Notes: generated from the letters alone by a model not told the origin. Positions 1-11,270 are shown, counted from the first letter of the stretch. The stretch is 64,000 nt of DNA from Neoarius graeffei (GCF_027579695.1 NC_083577.1:29979698-30043697); one strand, 5' to 3'. A program made the numbers and translations.

Positions 1-731
1 TTTTTTAAACCGCGCGGTAGAAATGAAAAATGGACAGACATCAATTGAGTGGTTGTGCGAAGAGAAAATTAAAAAAAAGAGAGACTCCAGGCGTGTAGGT
101 GTAATGAAAAATGTTCCAGTGTTTAGATCTTTTTTTTTTTTTTATAAAAACCTCGACAACTGCTGTCACTACCAGCGCTGAAGCCGAAGCTAGTGAAATC
201 AGCGATGCTAGTGAGGGAGCTGGCCCTGCTAGCACTAGCCGGGGAGATGCTACAACCACAGCCAGTGTTAGCCGAGGGGTCGGCGACGACGAGGATCCCC
301 TTGAGACATACAAATATATGCTGCTCATTTTTGAATAAGACATTTCAGTATGCCTACATGCATATCGTTGGTTGTTTTCAGTGAATTTGATGGGCTGATG
401 TAGCCTACTTAATAAATTTTCACTGAGGAAGAATGACCTTGTTTGTGTGTACTATTGTTTATGTATATGCTACTATTTTTGACAGCAAAGGGCAAGGTTT
501 GTGAGTGTGTGCAGGAAGTTACTGAACGCATGCGCGCAGGGTGTGTGTGTGTGGGGGGCACTTGAGGTATAGTGCCCAGGGGCACCGCATTGGCTTAATA
601 CGGCACTGATTGTTTGAGGAAGTGTTTTGTTTGTTTGAGCCAGGGTTAGCATTTGTTTGGTGGTACGCGCTGGTGCCTATTTGTGGCCAGTTTGAATATT
701 GTATTGGTGACATTGGATTTGTTGCAGCAGG
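1..731. other. Unassigned repeat-rich sequence
   Basis: No supportable gene. The stretch has poly-T and GT-rich runs. The phrase GGCACTTGAGGTATAG near 557 recurs near 14136, which points to dispersed repeat DNA. The short open frames here have no recognisable domain. Confidence 0.4.
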
Positions 732-950
732 ATGAGTAATCCTGAAGCGTTTTTTAAAGCTCCTTCGGAGGCATTGTTCCTCATGCTTACTAAGGATCAA
801 TTATATAGTGTTGCTGACCACTATGAAATTGATATAGCGTTGCCGAAGACCGCATTAAAAGAGGACTTTTTTTTTTATTCGGGGGATGTTGATGAAGAAA
901 CTATGGAGAGATTTTTGTTTCTTTATTATCCGTACTCGCAGACACCATGA
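732..950 (+). pseudogene. Fossil gag-like N-terminus of an LTR retrotransposon
   Basis: A 72-residue reading frame begins MSNPEAFFKAPSE and continues with LTKDQLYSVADHY. From memory, this resembles the N-terminal segment of gag-like proteins in fish Gypsy-type elements. Only this piece is present. No LTR, protease, RT or integrase of the same element is seen next to it, so it is a broken fragment. The family assignment is an inference. Confidence 0.4.
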
Positions 951-1430
951 TCCACGCGAATGATATGCAAACGCAAGTACAAAATTCGTGACTTGTAAAT
1001 TGGGATTTGCACGCATGTATCAGGTTTTGCATGTGCATCTGTACTGGAATTTCGTTTGCGACTCCTGCGTTCTTTGTGTGAAGTGATGAATCTGCATTTG
1101 CAGATCACCCAACACGCGGATGAATCCTTGCTTCCGCTTGCGTAATTTTGAGACATTCATTTCGCACTTTTCCAATCCGATCCGCATACGCAAAGGTCTC
1201 AGTCCACACGCCAGAGGCTTGCACCCCCCTCCAGTAGAGGGCGGTGTTTCTACTTTACCAAAGTTCACTCCGGTTCGGCTACCCGCAAACAACTACTGTA
1301 CTACCAAGGCGGCTGTGGTACTACCGGAGGTCTACCAGAAAATTTTTAATGGAGCGAAATATGGAAGCAATAACATCACGTTAACCTCAAGGACGAAATG
1401 GAAACAGAAATGAATACCTGGGTGAGTCGA
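930..1430 (+). repeat. Probable left end of IS3-like transposon copy A
   Basis: The block repeats motifs such as TTTGCA and CTTGTAAAT in varied order. Its composition and layout resemble the terminal inverted repeat of copy B (42539-43362), though the two do not align closely. A possible small first exon lies at 1398-1421 (ATG to a GTGAGT donor, phase 0), which would join the exon at 2760 in frame. The outer boundary is not defined and no matching right end is in the window. Confidence 0.3.
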
Positions 1431-4027
1431 ATATTTTGACATGATCAAGTAGTCAGAGATTAAGTACTTTAGACTGACTTTGCAAGTAGTCTACTGACTC
1501 GCTAGTACTTTTGGCAATGTGTGTTTGTTTCATTTCCCTTATGAAGAAAAGTACAGTAGCCTATTACTGAATAGCCTACAATATGTTGACACAAAACCAC
1601 GAAAATGCAAAAAGAGTGTATTGCAGTTACCGTATTTTCTGGACTATAGAGCGCACCTGTATATAAGCCGCATCCGCTCTATTTAAAAAAAAAAAAAAAG
1701 ATATACAAGCCGCAGATCTCTATGTTGAAAAATTAGATATTTACTGCATGTACAGAACGATTTTGTACTGTAAATGTACATGTATGTACCTGAACAGATT
1801 CTTTCCGAACAGTGCCTTTTAACACGGCAGCAACTTTGCTGATTAAAACGGAACAGAACCAAGAGAAAATAACCGGTATTTATTTACCTTCATTTCTCCT
1901 GTGTTTGAAACCACAAGTCACTTTAATCATCTTCGCTGGATTTGAAAATAATTACCAGTTAGTAATTTGTCGTGCGTGTTCTATCTGCTAAAGATCTGCT
2001 AATTCTTCTTTGCATTGATTTTTCGTCTATCTTATTTTTGATTCTACTTCCGGTTAGAGCGCCCCTAGCGGTGGAAGAAAAATCCACAGAATAGCCGCAC
2101 CTTTGTATAAGCCGCATGGTTCAAAACCTAGGAAAAAAAGTAGCGGCTTATAGTCCAGAAAATACGGTATTCCATAAGGGTTGTCACACACAGGCTATCA
2201 CATTGCTAGCAGGCTAGTCGACTACAAACGAAACAACCAAATGAAATGACGTTTATGTAGGCTACAGTGGAAATGTATGGTCTAGGTAGCCAAATGCAGA
2301 TTGCGTATATGAAAATGGCTTCCAGTCGATCGATGGCGTTATGGATTTCAGACAGATTTAAGCTTTCAGGATTGAGACAAAAACAGCATTATCTAATAAA
2401 CAGACAGGCCACAGTATGCAGCAAACATTGTAATCATAGATTCATAGGCGCCAAAACTATTCACTTTTCTAAAAGCTATCTCTGGAGTACCATTAACGTA
2501 TGAAAGCTTATTCTCTCTGGATTTAATATAAAGAGGGATGTTCCAACCTCCTCTATACTTTATTGCCCACACATGATTATAAATCAAATGCATAAATACA
2601 GTAGGTGCATTTACTTAGGGCTTAGGGGGCTGGTACGTTTAATAACATAGAGTATTAGGGAGTGAATACTTTTAGGATATGCTTTTGGGGGGTTTATTAT
2701 TTTCTTTAATTTTAGAGATTATGCATGCATGCCATCTTATGTTTGATTTTTCTTTGTAGGAATTATTGAGACAGCATGTTTTGGACAGACTGTTGACCAG
2801 GGTCACACTTGTTCTTCAGCAAACAGACATGGATGAAGACTATCTGCGGTTTGTGTGTACACAGGAAATGGTTTTCCTGGACATCATATCCCACCATATT
2901 CCAGTGTCCCAGGAAATAACTGACTGTTTGAGGGCATTGGTCAATGCCCTGATGCTAAGGGAACATCAGCACCACCCTGTAGCACCAGTGCAATTTGAAA
3001 GCCGAAGTACAGCTGGTCAACCTAAAATCTCCATTTGTCCTGATCATCTGAAGCACCTTCTAGACATTGGGTTACCATTGAATACCATAGCTGGATTGAT
3101 GGGGTTGTGTCGTGCTACACTGTACAGAAGGATGTCTGAGTACAACATTTCTGTCAGAGAACTGTACAGCACTTGCACAGATGCTGAGCTGGATGAGCGT
3201 GTTTCTGCCATAAAGGAGACAATGCCACATGCAGGATACAGGCTGGTCAAGGGGACTCTGGCGGCACAAGGGTACCGAATCCAATGGAGTCGTGTTAAGG
3301 CTGCTATGCATCGTGTGGACAGTCTAGGGACACTATGCAGAATGACCCAAATGGGGTGTGTTGTAAGGAGAACTTATTCAGTTCCCTGCCCTATGTACCT
3401 TGTGCATATGGACACAAAGACAGAACAAACATTAAATTCAGAACATGAAGTAAAGTATGGTATTATGTTCTTAACCATCCTAGGTTTAACAAGTAACATT
3501 ATTGTAATAACATTTTTACTAGCTACTACAGTATCCTCAAATACATAAAGCTGAACATCTTGTAGTGTGTGTGTGCGCGTTATTTATTTTGAGCATGTAT
3601 CTTGGTTTACAAAAATGCGAAGTGTTACTGCATGTCTTTTCATGTTGTTCCCCCAGATACAATATCGTCATCTTTGGCTGCATAGATGGCTTTTCCCGTA
3701 AGGTGAGTACAGCACAAAAGTCCAATCATCCATGCCGTTTTATGGTAATCCAAGTGTGGTCACAGAATATTGGCTTTGCCATGTATTTACATTAATGCCA
3801 TGTATTTACATAAATTTGAAAACAAAAAAGGCAATTTGAGACACATTGTGTTTGCTTACCTGCTTGTTTATGTCAAAAGCTATGGTTGAACGTTTTTTTT
3901 TTTTTTTTCTAAACTTGCGTCCATCTTGTCAACAGATAATGTACCTGAGAGCTGCAGACAATAATCGGTCTGAAACAAACCTAGCCTTCTTCCAAGAGGC
4001 AGTTCAGGAATTAGGCTATCCACTCAG
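1398..4027 (+). pseudogene. Relic IS3-like (rve) transposase gene, copy A
   Basis: Exons: possible 1398-1421; 2760 to about 3430; 3657-3702; 3936-4027. The large exon starts ELLRQHVLDRLLTR. It carries a helix-turn-helix (LPLNTIAGLMGLCRATLYRR) and an IS3 OrfB-like HTH_21 block (AGYRLVKGTLAAQGYRIQWS). It then reaches YLVHMD, the first catalytic Asp of an rve/DDE integrase. The following exons read FGCIDGFSRK and YLRAADNN...FFQEAVQELGYPLR, standard rve core segments. The exon phases agree. The end of the large exon departs from the homologous HIDTNHKLIR of copy B, and the next core exon lies downstream in inverted orientation (5234-5293), so the gene is broken. Role when whole: cut-and-paste transposition. 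The superfamily resembles Repbase IS3EU, named from memory. Confidence 0.7.
1630..2167. mobile_element. Non-autonomous Tc1/mariner-like element (MITE)
   Basis: A 538-bp element with about 19-bp terminal inverted repeats, CCGTATTTTCTGGACTATA at the left and its complement at the right. It is flanked on both sides by TA, the target duplication typical of Tc1/mariner. Internal sequence next to each end is related (GTATAAGCCGCAT). No coding capacity is seen. Confidence 0.7.
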
Positions 4028-4119
4028 GTGAAATTTCACTTGGGTCCACTATGTCAAGGAACTACTAACCATGGCACAACTATTCAGATAATCTTATTGA
4101 CCATGTCTACATGCCTTAA

Positions 4120-5013
4120 AGGAACAGACCGCTGTATTTCTATAAATGTGTTCTTCTCTGAACTGAGACAGGCTGATGGGTAGCTCTGTGCGTACCCCCA
4201 GTCAGTTAGACGCGCCCCCCAAAGTTGTTAGAATGTAGCTAGGCTCAGCAAAGTGGGTGGCATTTTTTCGGGCTAACGTTAGATATGACCAAGCTCTTCC
4301 ACATTTTCCCTGGACACTTACAATGTTGAGCATTTACGCCATTGCATTGGATTGACGGTGTTGCCATGTCATTCAGATGTTTTCCAGGTTCCTTATAGTC
4401 CTCCTCTGTGAAATGCTCAGAGCAAACTCGCCAGGTCTTCACAACTTCCAGTGTTGAGGGATCCAGTTGTAACGCAACTAGCTTCTAGCTGCTATCCAAA
4501 CTTGCCATTGTTTGTAGTAGGTTGGAATTGTGTGAAACATCACAGGACTGTATACCCTCGACTTGTTGTCTCAACCCAGCAAGATGCATTTAACAACCAT
4601 TACATGCATTTCATTATAGAAATATGGTGGTCTCATTCATTCTCATTATCTCAAGCCGCTTTATCCTTCTACAGGGTCGCAGGCAAGCTGGAGCCTATCC
4701 CAGCTGACTACGGGCGAAAGGCGGGGTACACCCTGGACAAGTCGCCAGGTCATCACAGGGCTGACACATAGACACAGACAACCATTCACACTCACATTCA
4801 CACCTACGGTCAATTTAGAGTCACCAGTTAACCTAACCTGCATGTCTTTGGACTGTGGGGGAAACCGGAGCACCCGGAGGAAACCCACGCGGACACGGGG
4901 AGAACATGCAAACTCCACACAGAAAGGCCCTCGCCGGCCCCGGCGCTCGAACCCAGGACCTTCTTGCTGTGAGGCGACAGCGCTAACCACTACAAATACG
5001 GTGGTCTTTTCCT
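4120..5013 (-). mobile_element. Kolobok-like element with THAP fragment, TTAA target
   Basis: The ends are inverted repeats (AGGAACAGACCGCTGTATTT at the left; the right end complements to AGGAAAAGACCACCGTATTT). Each is bounded by TTAA (4116-4119 and 5014-5017). On the minus strand around 4442-4300 the translation TWRVCSEHFTEEDYK matches the C-terminal part of a THAP zinc-finger domain (C-x2-H). TTAA duplication plus THAP fits Kolobok-type transposons. The rest of the transposase is absent. A SINE interrupts the right end. The element sits in an intron-like part of copy A. Confidence 0.6.
4634..4994 (-). mobile_element. V-SINE (tRNA-derived), full-length
   Basis: Read on the minus strand it has a tRNA-like head with A-box (GTAGTGGTTAGC) and B-box (GGTTCGAGC). 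The conserved central V domain (GTTTGCATGTTCTCCCC) follows, and the end is GGATAAAGCGGC plus an ATGAG-type tail. It is flanked by imperfect 13-bp duplications (AATATGGTGGTCT / AATACGGTGGTCT). It is inserted in the end of the Kolobok-like element. Confidence 0.85.
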
Positions 5014-5189
5014 TTAAATGATTTCATTCATTTCTGAGCCTGATGATTGGCTGATATTAGTTAACATACAGTAAAACAGGCTTGCCCGAAAAGGGGTAGA
5101 GGACTATTACAGTATGTGTTCCCTATCACCTTCAGTTTCACTACCATTATACAAAAACAATTGCTTGACATCTGTGATATTCATTCCCC

Positions 5190-5740
5190 TCTCATGTAGG
5201 ACCTGTTTACACGTATATGGATATTTTTGTAAACGTACAGTAAACATCAAGCGAGCCACTCCAACATTCTCTCCCCCTTGATCTACTCGAACTCTATGCA
5301 AAATATTGTCAAAAAAACATAAAATAAGGTGTGGTAAAGAACAATATCATTTAACAAGCATACAAGGAACTTACAAAGAGCAAATAAAGGACAGCTTCTT
5401 TACTGTGATATTGGACTGGTGCAGTGGACATGTGGGAAAGGGAAAATGTGAAAAGGGATATGGGACCTACTGATTAGGGACTTGGCTACACGTATGTGGA
5501 TATTTTTAAATGCTTTTTTTTTTTTTTTTTTACCTGTTTACATAAAAACACGGCATGTGGATAAACATAAAAACGCCATTGTGACAGGTGTGTTTCAGAA
5601 ATCTCCACTTAAAACTCCTACTTTAAAAATATCCACTTTAGGGAGCTAAAACTCTGTTTGTGTAACAAAAGGCCTAAACGGATACATTTACAAAAATATC
5701 CATATACGTGTAATCAGGTCCTACATGAGAGGAGTGTAAC
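5190..5740. repeat. MITE pair with CCTGTTTACACGTATATGG ends
   Basis: One end-type sequence (ACACGTATATGGATATTTTTG) lies near 5206-5231. A similar one lies near 5490-5513, and the reverse complement lies near 5690-5715. The segment 5475-5740 looks like one MITE of about 265 bp with inverted ends. The 5190-5235 piece looks like a truncated sister. The right end abuts the start of homology with the second TRIM locus. Confidence 0.5.
5234..5293 (-). pseudogene. Inverted rve integrase exon fragment
   Basis: On the minus strand, after a TTGCATAG acceptor, the reading is RVRVDQGGENVGVARLMFTVR. This is the segment with the second catalytic Asp of the IS3-like integrase. Its acceptor phase (2) matches the donor at 4027 of copy A, but the orientation is opposite. 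It is cut off by a MITE end. I infer a local inversion inside copy A, or a piece of a second relic. Confidence 0.65.
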
Positions 5741-5838
5741 AGGTCATAATGTGTCTCTCGAAAACTCCTCCTATTAAGGAAGTGCCAAGTCTGACACAAC
5801 TGAAGTCCTTCATTAACAGCCTGCAGTGTTCTGCTCTG
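5735..5838 (+). promoter_or_regulatory. TRIM gene 1 promoter-proximal noncoding exon
   Basis: This block is nearly identical to 37257-37370 upstream of TRIM gene 2. Both end at a GCTCTG/GTGAGT donor. The next acceptor (TTTTCACAG/AAGTG) lies at 5983, 54 nt before the start codon. A 5' untranslated exon is inferred from conservation and splice signals. The transcription start is not defined. Confidence 0.5.
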
Positions 5839-7580
5839 GTGAGTTGAGATTTATTCTCAGTTTATGGAGAAATCCAAGTCTCATTTTCAGCACAGTGAAA
5901 AGAAGTGATGATTAACTGAACCTACAAAGTCATCTATTTAGCTTTAAAGAATCCTGAAATCAGGGTGTGATTACTTTTCACAGAAGTGAAACTCTGAGCA
6001 TTCGGACGAGAGAGAACAACAGCAGCAGCAAAATAACATGGCTTCTAAGTTTTCAGAGGAGGATTTCTCCTGTCCTGTGTGCTGTGAAATCTTCAAGGAT
6101 CCTGTTGTTCTGCACTGCAGTCACAGTGTGTGTAAAGTGTGTTTGCAGCAGTTCTGGGAGACCAAAGGATCCAGAGAATGTCCTGTTTGTAGGAGGAAGT
6201 CATCTATAGAGTCTCCTCCCATAAACCTGGCCTTAAAGAACCTGTGTGAGACTTTCTTACAGGAGAGAAGTCAGAGATCTTCATCAGGGTCTGAAACAGT
6301 CTGCAGTCTGCACAGTGAGAAACTCAAACTCTTCTGTCTGGATCATCAACAGCCGGTGTGTGTGGTGTGTCAGACTTCAAGAAAACACACCAACCACAAA
6401 TTCTGCCCCATTGATGAGGCAGTAACAGACTGTAAGGTAAATAAAATGGACATATGAACTCGTGGGTCACATGTGAACAAATGATGTTGTTCATAATTAT
6501 GACAATTTCTTTGTAATCAATTTAGTTCATCTGAGTTCAAATAATATCTAAAACACAGAGACTCCATGCAGCGTATTAATTTATTTCAGGAGAAGCTCAA
6601 AACTGCACTGAAACCCCTACAGGAGAAACTGAAGATATTTAAAAACTGTAAACGGAAATGGAGTCAGACTGCAAAACATATAAAGGTTAGAATCAATAAC
6701 ATGGGTTTGATTATAATTATATATTTTTTCATTGCATATTCAGTGATGTTTCATTTGATTTTCTCTTCACTGCAGATTCAGGCCCAACACACAGAGTCAG
6801 ATTCAGGAAGAGTTTGAGAAGCTTCACCAGTTTCTACGAGATGAAGAGGCAGTCAGGATCACTGCACTGAGAGAGGAAGAGGAGCAGAAGAGTCAGATGA
6901 TGAAGGAGAAGATTGAGAAGCTGAGCAAAGACATATCCTCTCTTTCAGACACAATCGGAGCCGTAGAAGAGATGAGAGCTGAAGACATATCGTTCTTAGA
7001 AGTGAGGGTCATTTAGTCAGTATTTATACTGTGAGAAAGTAAAACTTCTTTCCATCACCAGAAATGTCACATTTCAGTGGTGTAAAAATGTAAATCATAT
7101 CCACTGATATTTGCTTTGTTGTTTTACAGAACTACAAGGCCACAGTGAAAAGGTGAGTGATGTGCTTCCTGTCTCTCTCATTCTCTGTGTTTCTGAATCC
7201 AAACCTACAGCAACACTGACTCCTGAATGTTTTTGCAGAGCCCAGAGCACACTGCAGCATCCAGAGGAGCTTTCAGGAGCACTGATCCATGTGGCAAAAC
7301 ATCTGGCCAACCTGCAGTTCAGAGTCTGGGAGAAGATGCAGTACACCATCCAATACAGTAAGACAATGGCTTAGGTTTGGTATTAACATTGGTGGGGACA
7401 TAAACCCAATGCCAACCCCCACTGGCGCCAACTTCAGGTCAACATTATAGAGTCGCAATATTTTGCTCTGTTGTGTTCTACCAAAAGAGTATCCATCATC
7501 TCTCCAAAGTCCAGACTTTTAAAATTTGAAGTTCAGAACTGTAATAATTCATGAATAATAATAATAATATGCAGTTCATT

Positions 7581-7870
7581 GGGCAGCATGGTGGTGTAGT
7601 GGTTAGCACTGTCGCTTCACAGCAAGAAGGTCCTGGGTTCAAGTCCAGCAGCTGGTGGGGGCCTTTCTGTGTGTTGTGTGCATGTTCTCCCTGTGTCTGT
7701 GTGGGTTTCCTCCGGGTGCTCAAGTTTTCCCCCACAGTCTAAAGACATGCAGGTTAGGCTAATTGGTGGCTCTAAATTGACCGTAGGTGTGAATGTGAGT
7801 GTGAATGGTTGTTTGTCTCTGTGTCAGACCTGTCTAACAGGATAAGCGGCTACAGATAATGGACGAATGG
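7581..7870 (+). mobile_element. Older V-SINE in TRIM gene 1 intron 5
   Basis: A diverged V-SINE with tRNA-like head (GTGTAGTGGTTAGC, GGTTCAAGT) and V domain. Its tail is ATGGACGAATGG rather than the ATGAG repeats of the young copies. Flanking duplications are ATGCAGTTCATT / ATGCAATTCATT. The orthologous insertion is present in TRIM gene 2 at 39114-39399, so it predates the duplication. Confidence 0.8.
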
Positions 7871-8155
7871 ATGCAATTCATTTGATTAATTGCAAATCTT
7901 GCATGTGATGATTAACTCATTCTACCAATTTGCAATTGTGTTTTACAAGTGAATAACGCATTGACTGTTGGGAGGGTGTATGTTCCTTTCCCTCATCAAT
8001 GGAAGTAAAACACATCCGGAGCCTTAAACACTGCGTTCCATGAGGCTGGCAGGGGGAGTCGGCTCTCTTCTGTGGGATCTTCCACTATTTTTAAAATGCT
8101 AGTTTAAGCTGATATGTGATTGATCTAATGGTAAAACAGGACAAGGGCTCTAGAA

Positions 8156-8712
8156 CGGGGCTTTTCAAAGTGTGGGGCGCGCCTCCCCTAGGGGGTGCCA
8201 GAGTTCTTCGGGGGGGGGGTGCAACGTGAGGAAAAATAAACCAGAATAAGTTACTATTGTGGGCATTTAGCGAACTTCAGCTAGCCTTTGCCAGAGACAA
8301 AATGGATCAATTTTTAGTACCTAAAGCTACAGTGAGTGAGGAGACAGAGTCTGGGCCAAGCAAAAAAAAAGAAGGAAGTATGACCACGATTATTTAAAGT
8401 TTGGATTTTCATGGACTGGATCTGAAGATGCTCCACTGCCACAGTGTGCTGTCTGCCAAGAGGTGCGAGCTAATGATGCTATGAGATGTTTAAAATGTGT
8501 AAAACAAGATGTTTTAAAAAGCACAGATGTTTAAAATGTGTAAAAAATAGGTTTTAAAAAAGCTCATATGTTTAAAATAAAAGTGTACAACAACCATTTT
8601 TTAAATACGAATGGAACATTAAGTATAGCAACAATAAAAATTGTAAGCGGGGGCGCTGTTGTTTATTTGCTCTGTGAGGGGGGTCTGACTCTCCCACACT
8701 CTGAAACCCCTG
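8156..8712 (+). mobile_element. Non-autonomous hAT (Charlie-like) in TRIM gene 1 intron 5
   Basis: The ends CGGGGCTTTTCAAAGTGTGG and the complement of CAGGGGTTTCAGAGTGTGGG are flanked by an exact 8-bp duplication, CTCTAGAA (8148-8155 and 8713-8720). Inside is a remnant of a transposase N-terminus ([14 protein letters not shown], then [14 protein letters not shown] and a CxxC), typical of hAT-derived ZBED/ZMYM-like proteins. It carries a frame break and lacks the catalytic part. The same insertion lies in TRIM gene 2. Confidence 0.85.
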
Positions 8713-9651
8713 CTCTAGAACCTTTTTGACACGTTGAAAGGTTACAATTTTACTTGGCAACAGAATGTATCTGAATTCTGATTGGTTGTTGTATCTGAAT
8801 TCTGATTGGTTGTTATATTATTGCCCTTCTTGAGTCCAGAGCAGAGGGGGGAGGGGGAGGAGGGACTGACAGGGTTCTCCAGAGAAAAGTTTTTGCCCCC
8901 GCTTTCAAATGAAGCCCCTCGAGAACCAATCAGTTCAGCGGATGCGTGTTCTCGGTATGGGACGTTTTCAAAAGAGAGACGGGAGGAACCAAACATTTCT
9001 GATCCAGAAGGCGGAGCCTGTTTTGCTTATTACGTGAAAATGTTTGAGAGCGAATATTCATGAGCGAATTTTGCATGCTGTTTCGCCCAGTGGAAACCTA
9101 CAGGAACCATTTGTGTACCGCCATTTTTTTTCCTTAATCAGAAATATCGGTCGGGACACGCCTATACCGTCCATACCCAATTCTACACCTCTGCAGTAAG
9201 ACTCTTAACTCCGTGTGTGTGTGTGTGTGTGTTTTCAGCACCTGTAACTCTGGACCCCAACACTGCTGATCCTCAACTCATTGTATCTGATGATCTGAAA
9301 AGTGTGAGACGCAGCGATGAGAAACAGAAACTTCCTGATAATCCAGAGAGATTTGATAAATATCTGTGTATCCTGGGATCTGAGGGCTTTAACTCAGGGA
9401 CACACTGCTGGGATGTGGAAGCTGGAGACGGTACAGGGTGGATTGTGGGTGTGATGACAGAATCTGCTCAGAGGAAGGGGGAGATATTCTCCAGAAGTGG
9501 AATCTGGTATGTGCGGGATTATGGTGATAAATATTGCGCAGTTTCTACACCAGATACAGTCACTCACTTCAGTTGCACAGAAACTCCAGAGGATCAGAGT
9601 GAAGCTGGACTGGGACAGAGGAAAACTGTCATTCTCCGACCCTCTCACTAA

Positions 9652-10244
9652 CACACACTTACACACTTTCACACACACATTTACTGATAAATTACTGCCA
9701 TTCCTACATGTTTATGGTTCCATAAAGATCCTCCCACTTGAGTGCTCTGTAAGAGTGAATCAGATCAGTTAGCACTGATGTTGTTTTATTCCAGTTCATT
9801 AATAAAATACTGCAGATTAAAAGATTAGTGTTCTTTGTGTAAGTCTTTTTTCCCCCTTTTGGAAACCCTGAAGCACAAACTGTGATTTTTTTTTTTTTTT
9901 CAGGTGAATCAACTCAAAATATTGACAGAATATCTTGAAATAATGAATTAACTCAAATAATAAGATATCTTAAAATATTATGATATATTTTGAAAGCACG
10001 AGGAAGTCAAAATAGTAAGTGAAATGACAAACTGTCTTGAAATAACAAGGTATTAACTCAAAATAATGACTTAGCGTTTAATTAAAACCACAAAAGTGTG
10101 TTTAATGCAGAATGAGCTGAAAAGAAATTTTATTTTAGTTTTTAAATAGTTTAAATAAACTGAGAATTTGTTTCTTAGTTTATTCTCAGTAAATATGTCT
10201 TTACTGTATTTGTACTTGTTTGCATTTGCTGTTAATCTTGGATT

Positions 10245-10282
<38 letters not shown>

Positions 10283-10800
10283 CTGTGCAGTGGAGGAGAA
10301 TTCCAGCTCTAAGTTTCCCTCCACCAGCAGTTTGTGGTTTTGTAAAGATCAGATGGATTTGTATGTTAATGCTGCATTAGGTGATGATTCACAAGTTCAA
10401 ATCAATTCTGAGTGAAATAAATTCACTTTGTTCATTCTGATAAACATTGTTAATCTGCATAATGGGACAATTAAAATATGCACAAATAAATATCTGTAAT
10501 CTGTGTAATGTTTGTATTAACAGTTAAAATGTTCATGATGTGCACAGTTATATATTTGTACAGATGTGTGCAGTGGTTGTTGTTATTTACATGATTAGTA
10601 TCAGGGATGTGTTCAGTTTAATGTGTGTGTAAGTGATCACTGAGAGGATGTGGAAGAGAGAGAGGCAGGTGAGAGAGTCAGTCATTAAAGGTGTTAAAAG
10701 CAACAATTTTCTCAATGTTCTCTATCGTCATTTAACCACAAGTTATATTTAACTCTCATCCATTATCCCTGGCTGCTGTATCATATGGGTTAAAACATGA
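9652..10800 (+). other. TRIM gene 1 3' region (recurrent unit)
   Basis: Polyadenylation signal AATAAA at 9801-9806. From about 10120 to 10790 the sequence, with a GT microsatellite near 10248-10277 and the phrase GTGCAGTGGAG, recurs at 33780-34510, 41890-42420 and 52130-52535. This is TRIM-unit downstream DNA. No separate gene is supported; the short frame after the GT run is noncoding in character. Confidence 0.6.
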
Positions 10801-10883
10801 CAAGATCTGTCTCGACTATAATAAATAAAAAAATTAAACATTTAGGCCTAGGTATTTTATTTTTGTCCCATGTCTTCCCACTA

Positions 10884-10918
10884 CACAGTGTTCCAACTTT
10901 TTTGGAATTGGGGTTGTA
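10884..10918. repeat. Tc1-like element end fragment
   Basis: TTCCAACTTTTTTGGAATTGGGGTTGTA matches the terminal inverted repeat of the Tc1-like element ending near 28405. Only this end is recognisable. Confidence 0.5.
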
Positions 10919-11270
10919 TTATTATTACAAAGCTTTGTTAAATACTTGATTCTGATTGGTTTACAGTCTGTTTTTTCTTTATTACAAACTGTTGTTATGG
11001 ACCATGACATTACCAGAAGCAATAAAATAATTTTAAAACAATATTTTGTTAGATGTTGAGTTTTTTTAGTACCTAACTGTGTAATAAGTGGGATCATGTA
11101 TAGTGAGCTGATTCTTATCGCAAAATAAAACCCCTTCAGGGTGATTCAAGACCTTCTCTGCTTTGTGTTGGACTCCTGCATCACCCTGTCAGGGTGTATT
11201 TCATGATAATTACCAGCTTACTGTACATTCACTCATTTACATGAACATAATGATCTTTGGCCTAAACTGA

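Larger units (their letters stand above)
6038..9651 (+). pseudogene. TRIM35/A33-like E3 ligase gene 1 (probably impaired)
   Basis: Exons: 5984-6436 (start 6038), 6590-6685, 6776-7001, 7130-7152, 7239-7357, 9239-9651. The 96-, 23- and 119-nt exons match the usual TRIM pattern. Exon 1 encodes a RING (CPVCCEIF...[10 protein letters not shown]...CPVCRR) and a B-box ([20 protein letters not shown]). Exons 2-3 encode the coiled coil and the last exon encodes PRY-SPRY. Family role: RING-dependent ubiquitin transfer, often in innate immunity, with SPRY recognising targets. Exon 3 from the usual acceptor reads 2 nt short and stops early; an AG 25 nt inside (to ATTCAGGAA) restores phase. In the SPRY exon, 2 nt fewer than gene 2 near 9570 shift the frame, so the final [12 protein letters not shown] region is lost and an unrelated end stops at 9651. 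With the internal acceptor it would give about 416 residues. It may be a pseudogene or a truncated paralogue. Confidence 0.75.

Noticed and set aside
8806-9063. 85-residue open frame in TRIM gene 1 intron 5, partly kept in gene 2 (40633-40830)
   Set aside because: The two copies differ in length and start. There is no domain or splice context. The similarity is explained by duplication of the intron.
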